Program-made: the position numbers and the translations under genes | The notes under the pieces: model-generated | The model's database searches: none | Told to the model about the DNA's origin: nothing | Seen by the model: only the letters and a program-made list of their open reading frames with translations | Shown here: piece by piece, positions 54,970 to 64,000 of the stretch | Layout of the letters: every line of letters starts with the position of its first letter | How positions within the stretch are numbered: position 1 is the stretch's first letter | Assembly: GCF_038096175.1 (NCBI RefSeq) | Contig: NZ_CP151099.1 | Location: 6,116,001-6,180,000, forward strand | Origin: Nostoc sp. UHCC 0302 | Lineage (GTDB): Bacteria > Cyanobacteriota > Cyanobacteriia > Cyanobacteriales > Nostocaceae | Direction: 5' to 3' | DNA: 64,000 bases

Positions 54970-57960
54970 TTAGACTTCTATACCAAAGATACACAAGTGA
55001 TCTTTGATTAGTTGATTACCTAAATGCATCGGATATGGCGAAACAATATTACCCATAGACCAAGCTGGTGATAATCGTAAGTAGTGTGGCACTCGGCAAA
55101 GTGATTTTAGGCTTTCTTTTGTTCTTTGAAAATCCTGACGGACAAAAAAGGGTAAGATTTCTAGCATCTGCTGGTGCTTGAATGCAATATTTGCACCAAA
55201 TTCCTCATCTTGAGAGTCAAGCATATAAAGTTCGCGTGCTGTTGAAGTATCTTGTGCTTTCTGTGTTTTCGGTAATCTGCCAACCGAGAAGTAATGTAGC
55301 AACTCAGGTACAGAGGTATCGTAAAAGCCACTTAGATGGATTAAGTCTCGTGCCGAAGAATTCTGATTCCAAGCTGTTCGATTGGTAATGTATTGGGTTG
55401 TTTCGTTGCCAGTACGCAAGCGAATTACTCCCAGTAAGTTGTTGAGTTGATTATAGTCACGAGAATATATACAAGTATGACCAGGAACGTGTTGGAAGTC
55501 TAAGATATCTCGCTTTGCGAAAAGATATTCATTTTTTAGTTGGAACCAAGCTTGAGCTTCATTTTCCTCACCACGCTCGTTACGCCATACGTCTGCTTCG
55601 ATTAAGACGAGAGTTGGTTGTTCACCTACTTGCGTGAGAACATCTGCTGCAAATTTTGCCAGATTTATTCCCTTTAACTGAACTGTTTTAAGGTAATTGC
55701 GATCGCACCGTACCCGTGAGAAAATCTGTCCCAGTTCAATCCCCGCCTGTGCATAAGGAATCCAATTATTGCGATCGGGGAGTAACACATCAACTGCACC
55801 ATTTGCCCCCAGACGAACAGCCAAGGCATAGTGAATATTATCTTGTCCTTGAGTGGCTTTTCGGCGACAAAGGGCAATTACATCTAGGTTTTGGGCGATT
55901 TCCTTTGGTATCCCTGCCCGTTCATAGACTTCTGAGGGCAGTCCATAGAGTGCCCCAACCTGGCGTAGGGTTACATCCAGTACAGCATTTAGAATCCGTC
56001 CTTCTGTCTTCTTATTGTAAGACGGCGATGTGTCTGTGCTTTCATTTTCTTTGTCAGATGATTTTGGTTTAACTGTTTGCACCATTTGGGAACCGATTTT
56101 TTCTAACACACAAGCTTCACGAACAACTCTATAGATGCTTTGTTTGGGATGAACTCCCTTCTTCTTGGTTTGTCCAATTTCAACGATCGCAAAACAGTAA
56201 GGCTTAGTAGTAGAGTCAATTAAAGCAATAACCTTCTGTTTTAAAAAGTCCCGCCATGCATCCAGTTTGATTTGATGCTGTTTGCGGATTTGTTTATCAA
56301 ATTCCTGACCATCTTTTGGTGCAAGTCCATCTGTGTCAAGGGGTTTCAAAAGATTTGGATCGTCAATCCACACAGATGATACTTTGATATGCTCTGGAAA
56401 ATCTTCTCCTTCATTGAGCAGGAAAGCATCACGCAATGTCTGGTAAGTTACATCATAGGTATCTCGTTCGCGCCACAGAATAAAAAGATGTGTGGGTTTT
56501 CCTTGTAATGCCCGCTTAATAGCATCAGCAATGATCGTTTGTTTTTCTTGACGACGGTTATTTACACGTTGTTTAATTTCTTTTTCAGTCAGCGTTTCTT
56601 TTTGTTGTTTTGTAAAACTTGGAGGTTGAGAAATATATTCGTAATCGCGCATGGCCAAGGGTGTTTTTTGACCAGATGGAGTAGGAATATCAGATTGCAT
56701 TGGATTATCTGATATTAAAACACCGTCTAGAAGCTCTAAGACTTGAGCAACAATATCACCGCGTTCCTGTAAACTAAATCCTGGTTTAATACTATGTCCT
56801 CGTCCTCTTTTATGGTTTTCATGTTCATACTTGTATCCTTCAGCATGAACTAAATAATATTCATCTCTATTCCAGTTAGGATGATTATCTAAATTGCCGT
56901 ATTGAGTAGGGTTGCAACGAATATTATCGGTTGTTTCAAGGGGACGCGCTTTGAATGCAGCTAGCAGATTTGGTAATTGAAATTTCCATAGATTACTATC
57001 TTCTCTTCCATTGTTCTCAATGGTAAGACGGATCAAAGTTGAATCTACTTCGTAACCAGATAAACGTTCCTCATTCATTCCCATCAGTACAGAGATATCA
57101 CGACCATAATTCATTTCAATTAATGGCTCATGAGCATATCGTTGGCAACTTAAATGCAAAAAAATCCACGGTCTAAGCTTGCCATTTTGGTTGAATCGCC
57201 CTGCTTGAGTCTGAACGCGAAAATCCAAGCGATAGACAAAATAACCTTCCCTTTCGTTGCCATAGTCATCTGTATACAGTGCCGGAAATGCTTGACTGAC
57301 TATGAATAGTCCAGTACGACCTGAGCCATCGCCTTGTACCTTGCGCCACTGAATTTCTTGCTCTCTTTGCCCGGAGCGAATAATACATTTTTGTTCATGC
57401 AGCAATGTTGCCAAGAAACTAGGAATGGCTTGGTATCCCAGTCCTTTTTCGGCATTGATGTTTTGAATGAGCGTTTTTGGAGTAATAGGTTGCCAATTCC
57501 AATTAGTAGGAATTATTGCCATGTTTTCAAGGAAGCGATCGCAAACACTATTTACCTGATCTGCTTTCCCTTTACCATAAAATTGCTTTGTCCACTCCTG
57601 CGCCCAAATAATCACTAATTCATGTATTTGCTCAGGTGTTGGAACTCGCAGCGGATTTTCAAACGTTCCTACAGTTAAAGCTCGATAATCGCCTGTATCA
57701 AAGTATTCAAAACCATGCGTTAATGTTGATGCACAAGCAGGCAATCCATTGTTTAACTGTCGATATGGTATCCAGACCTTTTTCTTACGATTAGGCGATA
57801 AAACTTCTTCCATACTGTTACGAAAATTATCAACAATTTCGGTAAATGGAAATGAAAGTAGTTCAATTTTTAAACCTGCAAGTTTATCTTCCGCAAGATT
57901 CATTCTGGCAGGTAAGAGAATAGGAAGTTGCGCGTCTTTTTTAGGCATTATGAAATTCAT
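54970..57960 (-). CDS. Prokaryotic PIWI protein of the pPIWI-RE family (DUF3962/RNase H fold)
   Basis: From the ATG at 57960 the protein has about 996 residues; an in-frame TTG at 57984 overlaps the previous stop and is an alternative. It follows the pPIWI-RE plan: an N-terminal domain with WIPYRQLNNGLPACASTLTH, a MID-like middle, and an RNase H-like PIWI domain (about 650-996) with GILNAVLDVT-type and NLDVIALCRRKA strands, LVLIEADVWRN, GVIRLRTGNETTQYI near 845 and a final HLGNQLIKDHL. The family keeps a distinctive Arg and Glu in place of some slicer residues. It was proposed to bind guide nucleic acids or RNA-DNA hybrids with its helicase and nuclease partners, which are encoded upstream here. 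Confidence 0.87.
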   Translation of the reverse strand: MNFIMPKKDAQLPILLPARMNLAEDKLAGLKIELLSFPFTEIVDNFRNSMEEVLSPNRKKKVWIPYRQLNNGLPACASTLTHGFEYFDTGDYRALTVGTFENPLRVPTPEQIHELVIIWAQEWTKQFYGKGKADQVNSVCDRFLENMAIIPTNWNWQPITPKTLIQNINAEKGLGYQAIPSFLATLLHEQKCIIRSGQREQEIQWRKVQGDGSGRTGLFIVSQAFPALYTDDYGNEREGYFVYRLDFRVQTQAGRFNQNGKLRPWIFLHLSCQRYAHEPLIEMNYGRDISVLMGMNEERLSGYEVDSTLIRLTIENNGREDSNLWKFQLPNLLAAFKARPLETTDNIRCNPTQYGNLDNHPNWNRDEYYLVHAEGYKYEHENHKRGRGHSIKPGFSLQERGDIVAQVLELLDGVLISDNPMQSDIPTPSGQKTPLAMRDYEYISQPPSFTKQQKETLTEKEIKQRVNNRRQEKQTIIADAIKRALQGKPTHLFILWRERDTYDVTYQTLRDAFLLNEGEDFPEHIKVSSVWIDDPNLLKPLDTDGLAPKDGQEFDKQIRKQHQIKLDAWRDFLKQKVIALIDSTTKPYCFAIVEIGQTKKKGVHPKQSIYRVVREACVLEKIGSQMVQTVKPKSSDKENESTDTSPSYNKKTEGRILNAVLDVTLRQVGALYGLPSEVYERAGIPKEIAQNLDVIALCRRKATQGQDNIHYALAVRLGANGAVDVLLPDRNNWIPYAQAGIELGQIFSRVRCDRNYLKTVQLKGINLAKFAADVLTQVGEQPTLVLIEADVWRNERGEENEAQAWFQLKNEYLFAKRDILDFQHVPGHTCIYSRDYNQLNNLLGVIRLRTGNETTQYITNRTAWNQNSSARDLIHLSGFYDTSVPELLHYFSVGRLPKTQKAQDTSTARELYMLDSQDEEFGANIAFKHQQMLEILPFFVRQDFQRTKESLKSLCRVPHYLRLSPAWSMGNIVSPYPMHLGNQLIKDHLCIFGIEV

Positions 57961-57977
57961 TAATACAACAAAGTTAG

Positions 57978-59557
57978 TTACCAATATAGGTCTTCGATTC
58001 TTTCCAGTGCATCGGCAAGCGGTTTGTAAAGCGCATTGCCTACTGTGTTTTCCTCACTGGCGTAGTCGCAAATTCGCAGAATCATGGCAACAAGAAGACT
58101 TGTCTGGTCTGTATCCACTTCAGAGAGTTCTGGATCAGCTTTCCTAGCAGCACTCTTGGGCGCCCAAGCTGCATCGACAAAATAACCATGAAATGGGACA
58201 CCTCCACGCAAGAGACGGCCAACAGCTTGAATAACTAACCCAGCAGTAGTTGCAGCAAGGTCAAATCGTGGAGAAGCGAGTAATTCTTGATTATCGCGTA
58301 GGGTTTTGTAGTAGGAACGTTGCTCAACCGATCGCCAGTAACGCGCCGCTAGTTGGCGCACCTTTTCAGCACGTTGTACAATTCCGTCTCCTTGTTGCCA
58401 TGCTAGAAAGTCTGCTCTATCTGCCCACTCTAAAGCGCGACAGTTCATTTCTTGGGCGATCGCCTGTGTATCATGTGGGTGTGGATATGGACGAGTCAGA
58501 AAGTAAATAGCACCAAATGCGGCTTTACCGTTGGCATTCAAAATATTGAAACCACGGCCGATCGCATTCATAGGAGCAACTAATATCTCTCCCTTAGTTT
58601 GCCCAAAAGTTTCAATATCTGCACGATTGAGCGCACCCTTATCAGGTGGTTTGACAAATTTCGCTAGCTCATCAAAGTTATCTTCCGTGTATGTATCTAC
58701 ATTGTCACGAACTAGGTGATAAACAACGTCCTGCTTACTTGACCAGCAATTGCGAATTTCGTTTGCTGCCCAACGAGCTTGATCGTAGGAGTTGACGACT
58801 AGAAGAAGGCGATCGCGATCCTTCCAATGGTTACTTAAATCATTTTCGCTAAGATGTTTTAATTCCCTGAGTTCTTGTCCTAAATGACCTGTACCGTTAC
58901 TACCAACTAGTGATCGCGCTATTTCTTGAAATAAACCCATTTTCTGCCGTTCAGAGCTACCAGAAATACGGAGGGGTTTTTTCTTTTGGTCAAATTGAGG
59001 AAGAAATTTGAAGTGGCTTTGAGCGATCGCATCTCTTGCTCCCTGTTCTGGCATTAAAACTCCTTGGGGATTACCAACGTGAAAGCTGGTAGAATCTGGT
59101 AAGTAGGATGTTCCAGAAAGTGCCAGCACATTGGGGCCACGTTGACCGTTAAAATCTGTTAATAAACGATGAAAGTTTAAAATGTAGCAGCGTCCAATAT
59201 TGGTGTAGGCAAACAACGTCAGCGCATTATTGCTGCCATATCTGGCTCTTTTGTCGTCATCATTTCCTCTGGAGTAATAAGTGCCAAACTGTCGTCCTGT
59301 GGGAGGTAATGGCAAAATATTCAACATTGCAGCAGGCATTCGACCATGTGGTGATTCGTCGTTGATTGATGTCGGTCGATTGTGCCATTCATAGAAAACA
59401 ATTCGAGTGTGCCGATCTAAAAGAGCGATTGTTAGCGCAAATTGGAGGCGATAAGCCAAAGTTTCAACAGTATCTACATCTGGCTCATCCCCGTTCGGTG
59501 AACGTCGCTGTTTTTGAGTTGATTGTTGCAAATTTTGATTACGATTCTCCAATTCTA
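57978..59557 (-). pseudogene. pPIWI-RE helicase, 3' portion cut off by an IS element
   Basis: About 525 codons encode the C-terminal half of a superfamily 2 helicase of the DinG/XPD kind: DVDTVETLAYRLQFALTIAL, FALSGTSYLPDS-like and VVNSYDQARWAANEI segments, motif V NAIGRGFNI near 340, and motif VI LVIQAVGRLLRGG near 430. It has no ATG near its beginning (first candidate start is TTG at 59552) and no Walker A. The coding sequence continues across the IS insertion to the portion at 60695-62756. Its stop is 17 bp before the PIWI ATG. Confidence 0.85.
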
Positions 59558-59561
59558 TTAG
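59558..59561. repeat. Target-site duplication, copy 1 (TTAG)
   Basis: TTAG immediately outside the left end of the IS element fits the YTAR target of IS5-type elements. The other copy, at 60695-60698, is TTAT and has one change. Confidence 0.65.
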
Positions 59562-60694
59562 ACTTGTCCGAAAATTCCAAAGCCAGACTGTTCAAAGCTT
59601 TGGGGCAAAACTTTGATATCTTCGTAAATACGTAATTATAAGGCTTTGAGATAGTTAGTGATAATTTAGAGGCATAAAAATTAACTCCTAATTTCTAAAA
59701 ATTTATGATTTTTGCTACTAGCTAAGTTGGCAGAACTAAGCTACCAATTCTTAACCTAACTAATCCGCAAACTGTTAAAATAATCTGCTCATACGTCTCA
59801 AGCTTTAAGCGAAATCTTTGTGAGGCTATGCGGAATATTTTAAGTAATCGAATCAAATGTTCAATGAATATCCGATTACTAGATAAAGCCTTATTTTCAT
59901 CTTTTTGCTGTTGAGTTAATTCTCGTTTTGGTTTCTTTTTATGAGGAGTAGTGATATTCTCACCTCCTTGAAAGCCTTTATCACCTGAAAAGGGTTGAGA
60001 TTTATCAAATTTATTTTGAGATTGACGAAACAATTTTATATCTGCTGTTGGCCCAGGAACACCTACTTCTACCTCTACAATATCTTTGCCTTCTGGTATG
60101 CCAATTATCAGACTTTTTAATGTATGTTGTCTCTTCTTTCCAGAAAAATATTTCTGTTGCTCTTTTTGGTCAGAATCCCTATATATTGGCTGTTCTAAGC
60201 TATCGACTAATAGCCTAAAATTTGTTAATACTTCTTGAACAAATAGTAAATCACTTTCATTATTTGATACTTGTTCTAATAAACTAGCAGGTAATATATC
60301 ACGAAGAATTGGTATCCAGTCGTGAAATGTATCATTAGCTTCGGTTTTGGAAACACCAAATAGCATTCCTAATACTTGGAATGTTGGCATCTGTCTTAGA
60401 TAAAATAGACATAAACATACTTGTTCTTCGGTTGATAACTTTTCGGGACGACCACCACCAGCCGCATTAATTCTAATTTTATGACTCTCTTGTTTAGCTT
60501 TGATGTATCGATTTCGTTTTAAGGCGCAATTTAGCAGTGATTGCAATTGTTCGTAACTAATCCCTAAAATCTGTTTTGTTCGTAGTGGATACTTTTGTAT
60601 ATAATCTAAAATCATAACTAATTGTGGAAAATGGTAGACGCCCAATCTAACGTTTTACCATTTTTCTTTTCCTAAGTTAATATTTCGGACAAGT
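59562..60694 (-). mobile_element. IS5-family insertion sequence, 1,133 bp, within the helicase gene
   Basis: The ends ACTTGTCCGAAA (59562-59573) and TTTCGGACAAGT (60683-60694) are perfect 12-bp inverted repeats. They enclose one intact transposase gene in the same direction as the host operon. Flanks are TTAG and TTAT, a near-perfect 4-bp duplication. Removing the element plus one target copy joins codons CGA ATA ATA GAA TTG in one frame, so the boundaries are well supported. The intact ORF and termini suggest a recent insertion. Confidence 0.92.
59722..60615 (-). CDS. IS5-family DDE transposase (DDE_Tnp_4 type)
   Basis: From the ATG at 60615 the protein has 297 residues; a TTG at 60645 is an alternative. 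It has an N-terminal helix-turn-helix (LPTFQVL-like; PTFQVLGMLFGVSKTEANDT), the DDE catalytic fold with EQPIYRDSDQ, VEVGVPGPTADIKLFRQ, SGDKGFQGG and a C-terminal FIEHLIRLLKIFR carrying the likely catalytic Glu. It is a single unbroken frame, whereas many cyanobacterial IS5 relatives are split by frameshifts. Confidence 0.92.
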   Translation of the reverse strand: MILDYIQKYPLRTKQILGISYEQLQSLLNCALKRNRYIKAKQESHKIRINAAGGGRPEKLSTEEQVCLCLFYLRQMPTFQVLGMLFGVSKTEANDTFHDWIPILRDILPASLLEQVSNNESDLLFVQEVLTNFRLLVDSLEQPIYRDSDQKEQQKYFSGKKRQHTLKSLIIGIPEGKDIVEVEVGVPGPTADIKLFRQSQNKFDKSQPFSGDKGFQGGENITTPHKKKPKRELTQQQKDENKALSSNRIFIEHLIRLLKIFRIASQRFRLKLETYEQIILTVCGLVRLRIGSLVLPT

Positions 60695-60698
60695 TTAT
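60695..60698. repeat. Target-site duplication, copy 2 (TTAT)
   Basis: TTAT directly outside the right end of the IS element matches the left copy TTAG at three of four positions. One later point change, or an insertion not accompanied by exact duplication, would explain the difference. Confidence 0.6.
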
Positions 60699-62756
60699 TC
60701 GCAGTTGCGCTAAACGCCGTTCTGTATTTCGGAAAAATTCGATAATCCAGGCTCTGCAAGCTCTGTAGATATTCTCATCTGAAGCGCTTTCTCCAGTACT
60801 ATTGATTTCTTGCATAAGACGCCCAAGGCGAAAGACTGGATCTCGGTTTGAGTTAGATGAAGACTGCATCCGCAACGGATCATCCTCGTTGAGTAGTGCA
60901 TCAAAATAACGGACAATTGGCTGTATAAGTCGAGCGTTTTCTCTTGAAACTGCCTCAGATGTATCAGAAGGTTCAAATTCTTCCAATCCAGCAAGACGAC
61001 GGGCAAATTTGAACAGAAGGGAGTTAGGCGTAAAGTAACCTCGTTTTACCCATTTTCGGAGAAATTGATGTCCAACCTGTTTATCGAGTAGGGTCAATGT
61101 TGCTGTAATAGCTTTTTGTGCATCACGTTCTGCACCAGTCCATCGCTGTGTTGTTGGGGGCATAACACGGTTAGTTATTGAGAATCGCTCTGTTTTCACG
61201 CCAATATCATCAAAAACGCCGTTATTACCACCGTCAGTCAAAACAACTTCTTCAGCATAAGTATCATCAAACCACTTGATGACTGTCTCTACCTCATCAA
61301 AGACCACAAAATCTGATTGTTCGTTGACGAGTTCACCGATTTTGATAGGACGCAACTCTAAATGACGGGGTAATCCTGCCATAGCCATCGTACCGGGAGT
61401 TGTTATCCAAACACGGGCATTTGGCATATCTCGATAAACTTGTTGGGATGGGCATTTATCAAAGAAAGGACACAAATAGAATGAACCTCGGCTTTTACGT
61501 CGCTTTTCGCGATCGCTTTTAGGCATCTTTTTTAGAGTATGACAGGGTTCACTTCCCGGTTTAAGAGCTTTGCCGTCTAGGAGTTGACTAAAATCACGCG
61601 CTTTTAGCTGACCTTGTAGAGGGCAAGCTGTGCCTAGCCAACGCTCACCCCAGTGAGGCTGTCCGCGTTGTCGATGTTCCTGATAATCTTTCGAGGCAGA
61701 AAAACTCCGCAGATGTGCATCCCGTGTAGTACGCCCCAAGATTGGCACTGCTACTGGATCATCATTCTCTGGATCGTTACAAAACCACCAGTTAATTTGA
61801 TTCGCTAATTTAATCGCTGATTGCACATCACCAACGACTAATGTGATCCGGCGATCGCAATGATGCCGCACAACATTAACACTAAACAACTGCGAAACCG
61901 TAGTTTTTCCAGAGGCAACCATGCCTGCAATATTTGTGAAGCCATCTAACTCAAGAATTTGCTCTTCTTGCGGAAACAGTGTTCCGTTCTCCTGAACTTT
62001 GTGGAAGTTAATTTTGCGAAAGCGATCAACCCAGTGTCCTCTAACAGTTTGATCCCAGCCATATTGACGCGCTAAGGCTTCCTCTCGCCGATCAATCCAT
62101 GCTGCATCTAGCTCTAAATCTGAAATACGAAGCGAAAACGCAGTACGAGAATGAGATGTCGCAAACCAAGATGACGGCTGTATTTGTGCATTTCGTACCT
62201 GCTGCTGCGTAAATCTGACTGGTACTATAACCGTCTCTTCTCCTGTCTTTGCCTCAAATTGATAAGTGGTTCTGGCTTCTATTCGTTTAACTTGGCGATG
62301 CCGAAAATCTAAATTGCTATTTAAACAACGTTCGTACAAATCTTGATGAACTTGATGCCGGAGATTTTTGGCAGCATTAATAATATAGCTATCCCAGTTT
62401 TGCGGAGTGAATTCGTGATAGTTACGCCAATCTAGAGGAATTCTGAGATAAGAACGCAATGCTCCTAACCAAGCGAAACGGGCAGAAAAGGGAACTATTT
62501 GGCGAGTATTAGCGATCGCTCGACGTTCCATCTCAGTCAAACTCTGTAAACGTGGATGTCTCAAAGGCACTCCACTCAAGATTGCCCAAGGTGCGGTGAC
62601 TGGCTCATCATCAAGTTCCAAATACTCCATCAGAGCAAAGCCAAGCTCCACTTGAAGCAACAATTCAGCTTGAGTACGCTCCAAACCTGCTTCTTTCAAC
62701 TGTTCGAGGCGCTCTTTAAACTCAGTCGGCAGCTCAAATAGAGTCATCTGGCTCAT
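60695..62756 (-). pseudogene. pPIWI-RE helicase, 5' portion with Fe-S cysteines, cut by the IS element
   Basis: The host-encoded part covers about 687 residues; the frame then runs 8 codons into the IS and stops at 60672. Visible are Walker A AGMVASGKTTVSQL (Lys284), a four-cysteine set (ACPLQ, EPCHTLKK, LCPFFDKC) placed as in Fe-S helicases such as DinG and XPD, and Walker B FVVFDEVE with Asp487. The first 230 residues are a family-specific region. Motifs IV-VI are missing because they lie beyond the IS, so the fragment alone cannot be a full helicase. It starts 4 bp after the upstream nuclease stop. Confidence 0.87.
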
Positions 62757-62759
62757 TGA

Positions 62760-63890
62760 CTATTCCCTCAAGCACTCAATTTTATTGATAACCCGTTCTT
62801 CAAATGCAGCATCACTCAGAAGATGGGTACTGCTAGGCAGCTTTGTCACTTGTTCACGAAGAATTTCGAGGTAGTCCTCTCGTTGTTGTATGCGTTGGAT
62901 GGGAATAACATAAAAGCTCTCGTCATAACGCAGATCGCCCTCACCGAATAGAGGTGTAAGCTTTGGTGCTAAATTGTAGGGGCTTCGGTAATCTTTAATA
63001 TCTACAGCCCAGGTTGATTGGTCACAAAAGCGTAGTTGTAAGTCATAGCGATCAATGCCTGGATAAAGATGGATGGCACAAAGCTGATCTGAGTATTTGC
63101 TTTGAAGTTCTTCCAACGCTTTAAATAAGCGCATCTCAGGTATACCCGGTAAACAAATACGCAAATGGATACCAAACTTCAAACGACGCAGCCCTTGTTT
63201 CCACGTGATTTGTCGAATAAAGGTCAAATTTTGGCGATGATCGTTGCAAGCACTGGGTTTAATACCACGTAACTTTCCATACTTTTTAAATAAAGGGCCG
63301 CAGCGATCGCAATTCCAACAAGGCTCGTTTTCTTCACACTCATGGTAGAAATCGCCCACTTCTTCAATATCAATATGTCGGCTTTTTAAAAAAGCTTTCC
63401 GAAGCTGTGCCGGAGTTGTGTAACCATTCTCAATCAAAAATCGGCGCAGCAAAACATATTCTTGCTGAACGCGCTCAGGATCGCTATTGTTGTTGTAAAG
63501 TTCTTGCAATCGTTCCAAAATTTTCTGAAACTGGACATTTTCTATGGCAATTTGTTTGGTTAAAGTGGTGGCAAACTCTGATAATTTGGTTTTTTCAAGT
63601 AGTTCCTCATATAAATATCGGCTTGCTTCTTCACTCAACCCCCATTCATAAAGCAGACCAAAATCAGAGTCAAACTCTTTTGGCAGTAAGCGCCCTGGAT
63701 ACCAAGTTTTTACAGGTTTTTCGAGTAATGCTAAAAGACCAGTTAGAGTCCGTGGGTATGTTACAGCAGTTAGCTCTAGAGCTAGTTTATTAAGAGCATG
63801 ACGGAGCAGTTCAGGATATGGATACCTGCCATCTCGACGGACAAACTCTGCTAAACCAAGGATGAGATTATCAAATTCATTACTTCCCAT
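62760..63890 (-). CDS. pPIWI-RE-associated nuclease-like protein with zinc cluster
   Basis: The 376-residue first gene of the operon has a helical N-terminal region, a four-cysteine cluster (Cys185, 192, 195, 198 in CEENEPCWNCDRC) that probably binds zinc, and a C-terminal restriction-endonuclease-like domain. That domain has Asp283 (YDLQLRF) followed by Asp297-Ile-Lys299 (AVDIKDY), the PD-(D/E)xK arrangement, with a likely upstream Glu in LFKALEELQ. This matches the third component of the pPIWI-RE system. It would supply DNA or RNA cleavage for the complex. It appears intact. Confidence 0.84.
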   Translation of the reverse strand: MGSNEFDNLILGLAEFVRRDGRYPYPELLRHALNKLALELTAVTYPRTLTGLLALLEKPVKTWYPGRLLPKEFDSDFGLLYEWGLSEEASRYLYEELLEKTKLSEFATTLTKQIAIENVQFQKILERLQELYNNNSDPERVQQEYVLLRRFLIENGYTTPAQLRKAFLKSRHIDIEEVGDFYHECEENEPCWNCDRCGPLFKKYGKLRGIKPSACNDHRQNLTFIRQITWKQGLRRLKFGIHLRICLPGIPEMRLFKALEELQSKYSDQLCAIHLYPGIDRYDLQLRFCDQSTWAVDIKDYRSPYNLAPKLTPLFGEGDLRYDESFYVIPIQRIQQREDYLEILREQVTKLPSSTHLLSDAAFEERVINKIECLRE

Positions 63891-64000
63891 TGAAGGTAAT
63901 CCTTCATTTAGAGGATTTTTTTAACAACACGAGCTTTTTCAAGCGTGATACATTTGTTTCATAAACCGTACAATATTATTTATGTTGTGTCAACTAAGAG
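63891..64000 (-). promoter_or_regulatory. Leader region of the pPIWI-RE operon
   Basis: The 110 bp up to the window edge precede the first operon gene. They are AT-rich with no reading frame; the promoter is presumably here or just beyond. No specific motif is claimed. Confidence 0.3.

Noticed and set aside
59366-59635. 89-codon plus-strand frame over the IS junction
   Set aside because: It is antisense to the helicase coding sequence and crosses the insertion boundary by chance.
1-64000. tRNA, rRNA and tmRNA genes
   Set aside because: No TpsiC-loop or acceptor-stem pattern and no rRNA-like stretch was recognised by eye; a tRNAscan or Infernal run would be decisive.

Overview
The window is chromosomal DNA of a filamentous, Nostoc-like cyanobacterium. 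The evidence is the abundant HIP1 octamers (GCGATCGC) inside and between genes, short tandemly repeated heptamers and interspersed palindromes between genes, and typical cyanobacterial genes: a SLH/OprB iron-uptake porin, an acyl-lipid desaturase, a group 2 sigma factor, NB-ARC proteins and kinase fusions. I saw no tRNA or rRNA gene and no CRISPR array.

Layout. 0.1-2.6 kb: sulfone/sulfonate scavenging pair (SfnB-like, SfnG-like). 3.2-5.8 kb: a serine hydrolase with a lysyl-phosphatidylglycerol synthase-like membrane protein. 6.3-8.4 kb: an orphan protein and an M50 protease. 9.2-11.1 kb: DUF485 protein plus sodium/solute symporter. 11.2-14.9 kb: TPR lipoprotein, RNase D-like exonuclease, Ogt and a DesC-type desaturase. 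14.95-16.4 kb: a structured RNA that looks like 6S RNA, then a TetR regulator fused to a degenerate tyrosine-recombinase domain, with a perfect operator-like palindrome before it. 17.4-27.5 kb: signalling cluster with two STAND (NB-ARC) ATPases, an iron porin and a kinase carrying a periplasmic-binding sensor domain. 28-41 kb: mostly housekeeping (ClpS, DUF2103, FAD oxidoreductase, AlkB, coiled-coil/TPR protein, KTSC protein, methyltransferase, LeuA with a divergent GntR regulator), a 12-unit 21-bp tandem repeat, and a chimeric pseudogene. 41-54.6 kb: pRiA4b ORF-3-like protein, CobO, sigma factor, HerA-like ATPase, GST, fasciclin protein, HemD, and an FAD-oxidoreductase/persulfide-dioxygenase-like fusion.

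The most striking region is 54.97-63.89 kb, read on the minus strand: a PD-(D/E)xK nuclease-like protein with a zinc cluster, a large Fe-S (DinG/XPD-type) helicase, and a prokaryotic PIWI of the pPIWI-RE type. This three-gene system was predicted from comparative genomics to act against invasive nucleic acid, probably through RNA-DNA hybrids. In this strain the helicase gene is split by an IS5-type element (59562-60694). The element has perfect 12-bp termini and near-identical 4-bp target duplications, and removing it restores one frame of about 1,210 codons. The system is therefore probably recently disabled, or reduced to separately expressed halves.

All functional names come from reading motifs and family resemblance without database searches. 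Start codons were re-chosen where a ribosome binding site or family length argued against the longest frame.
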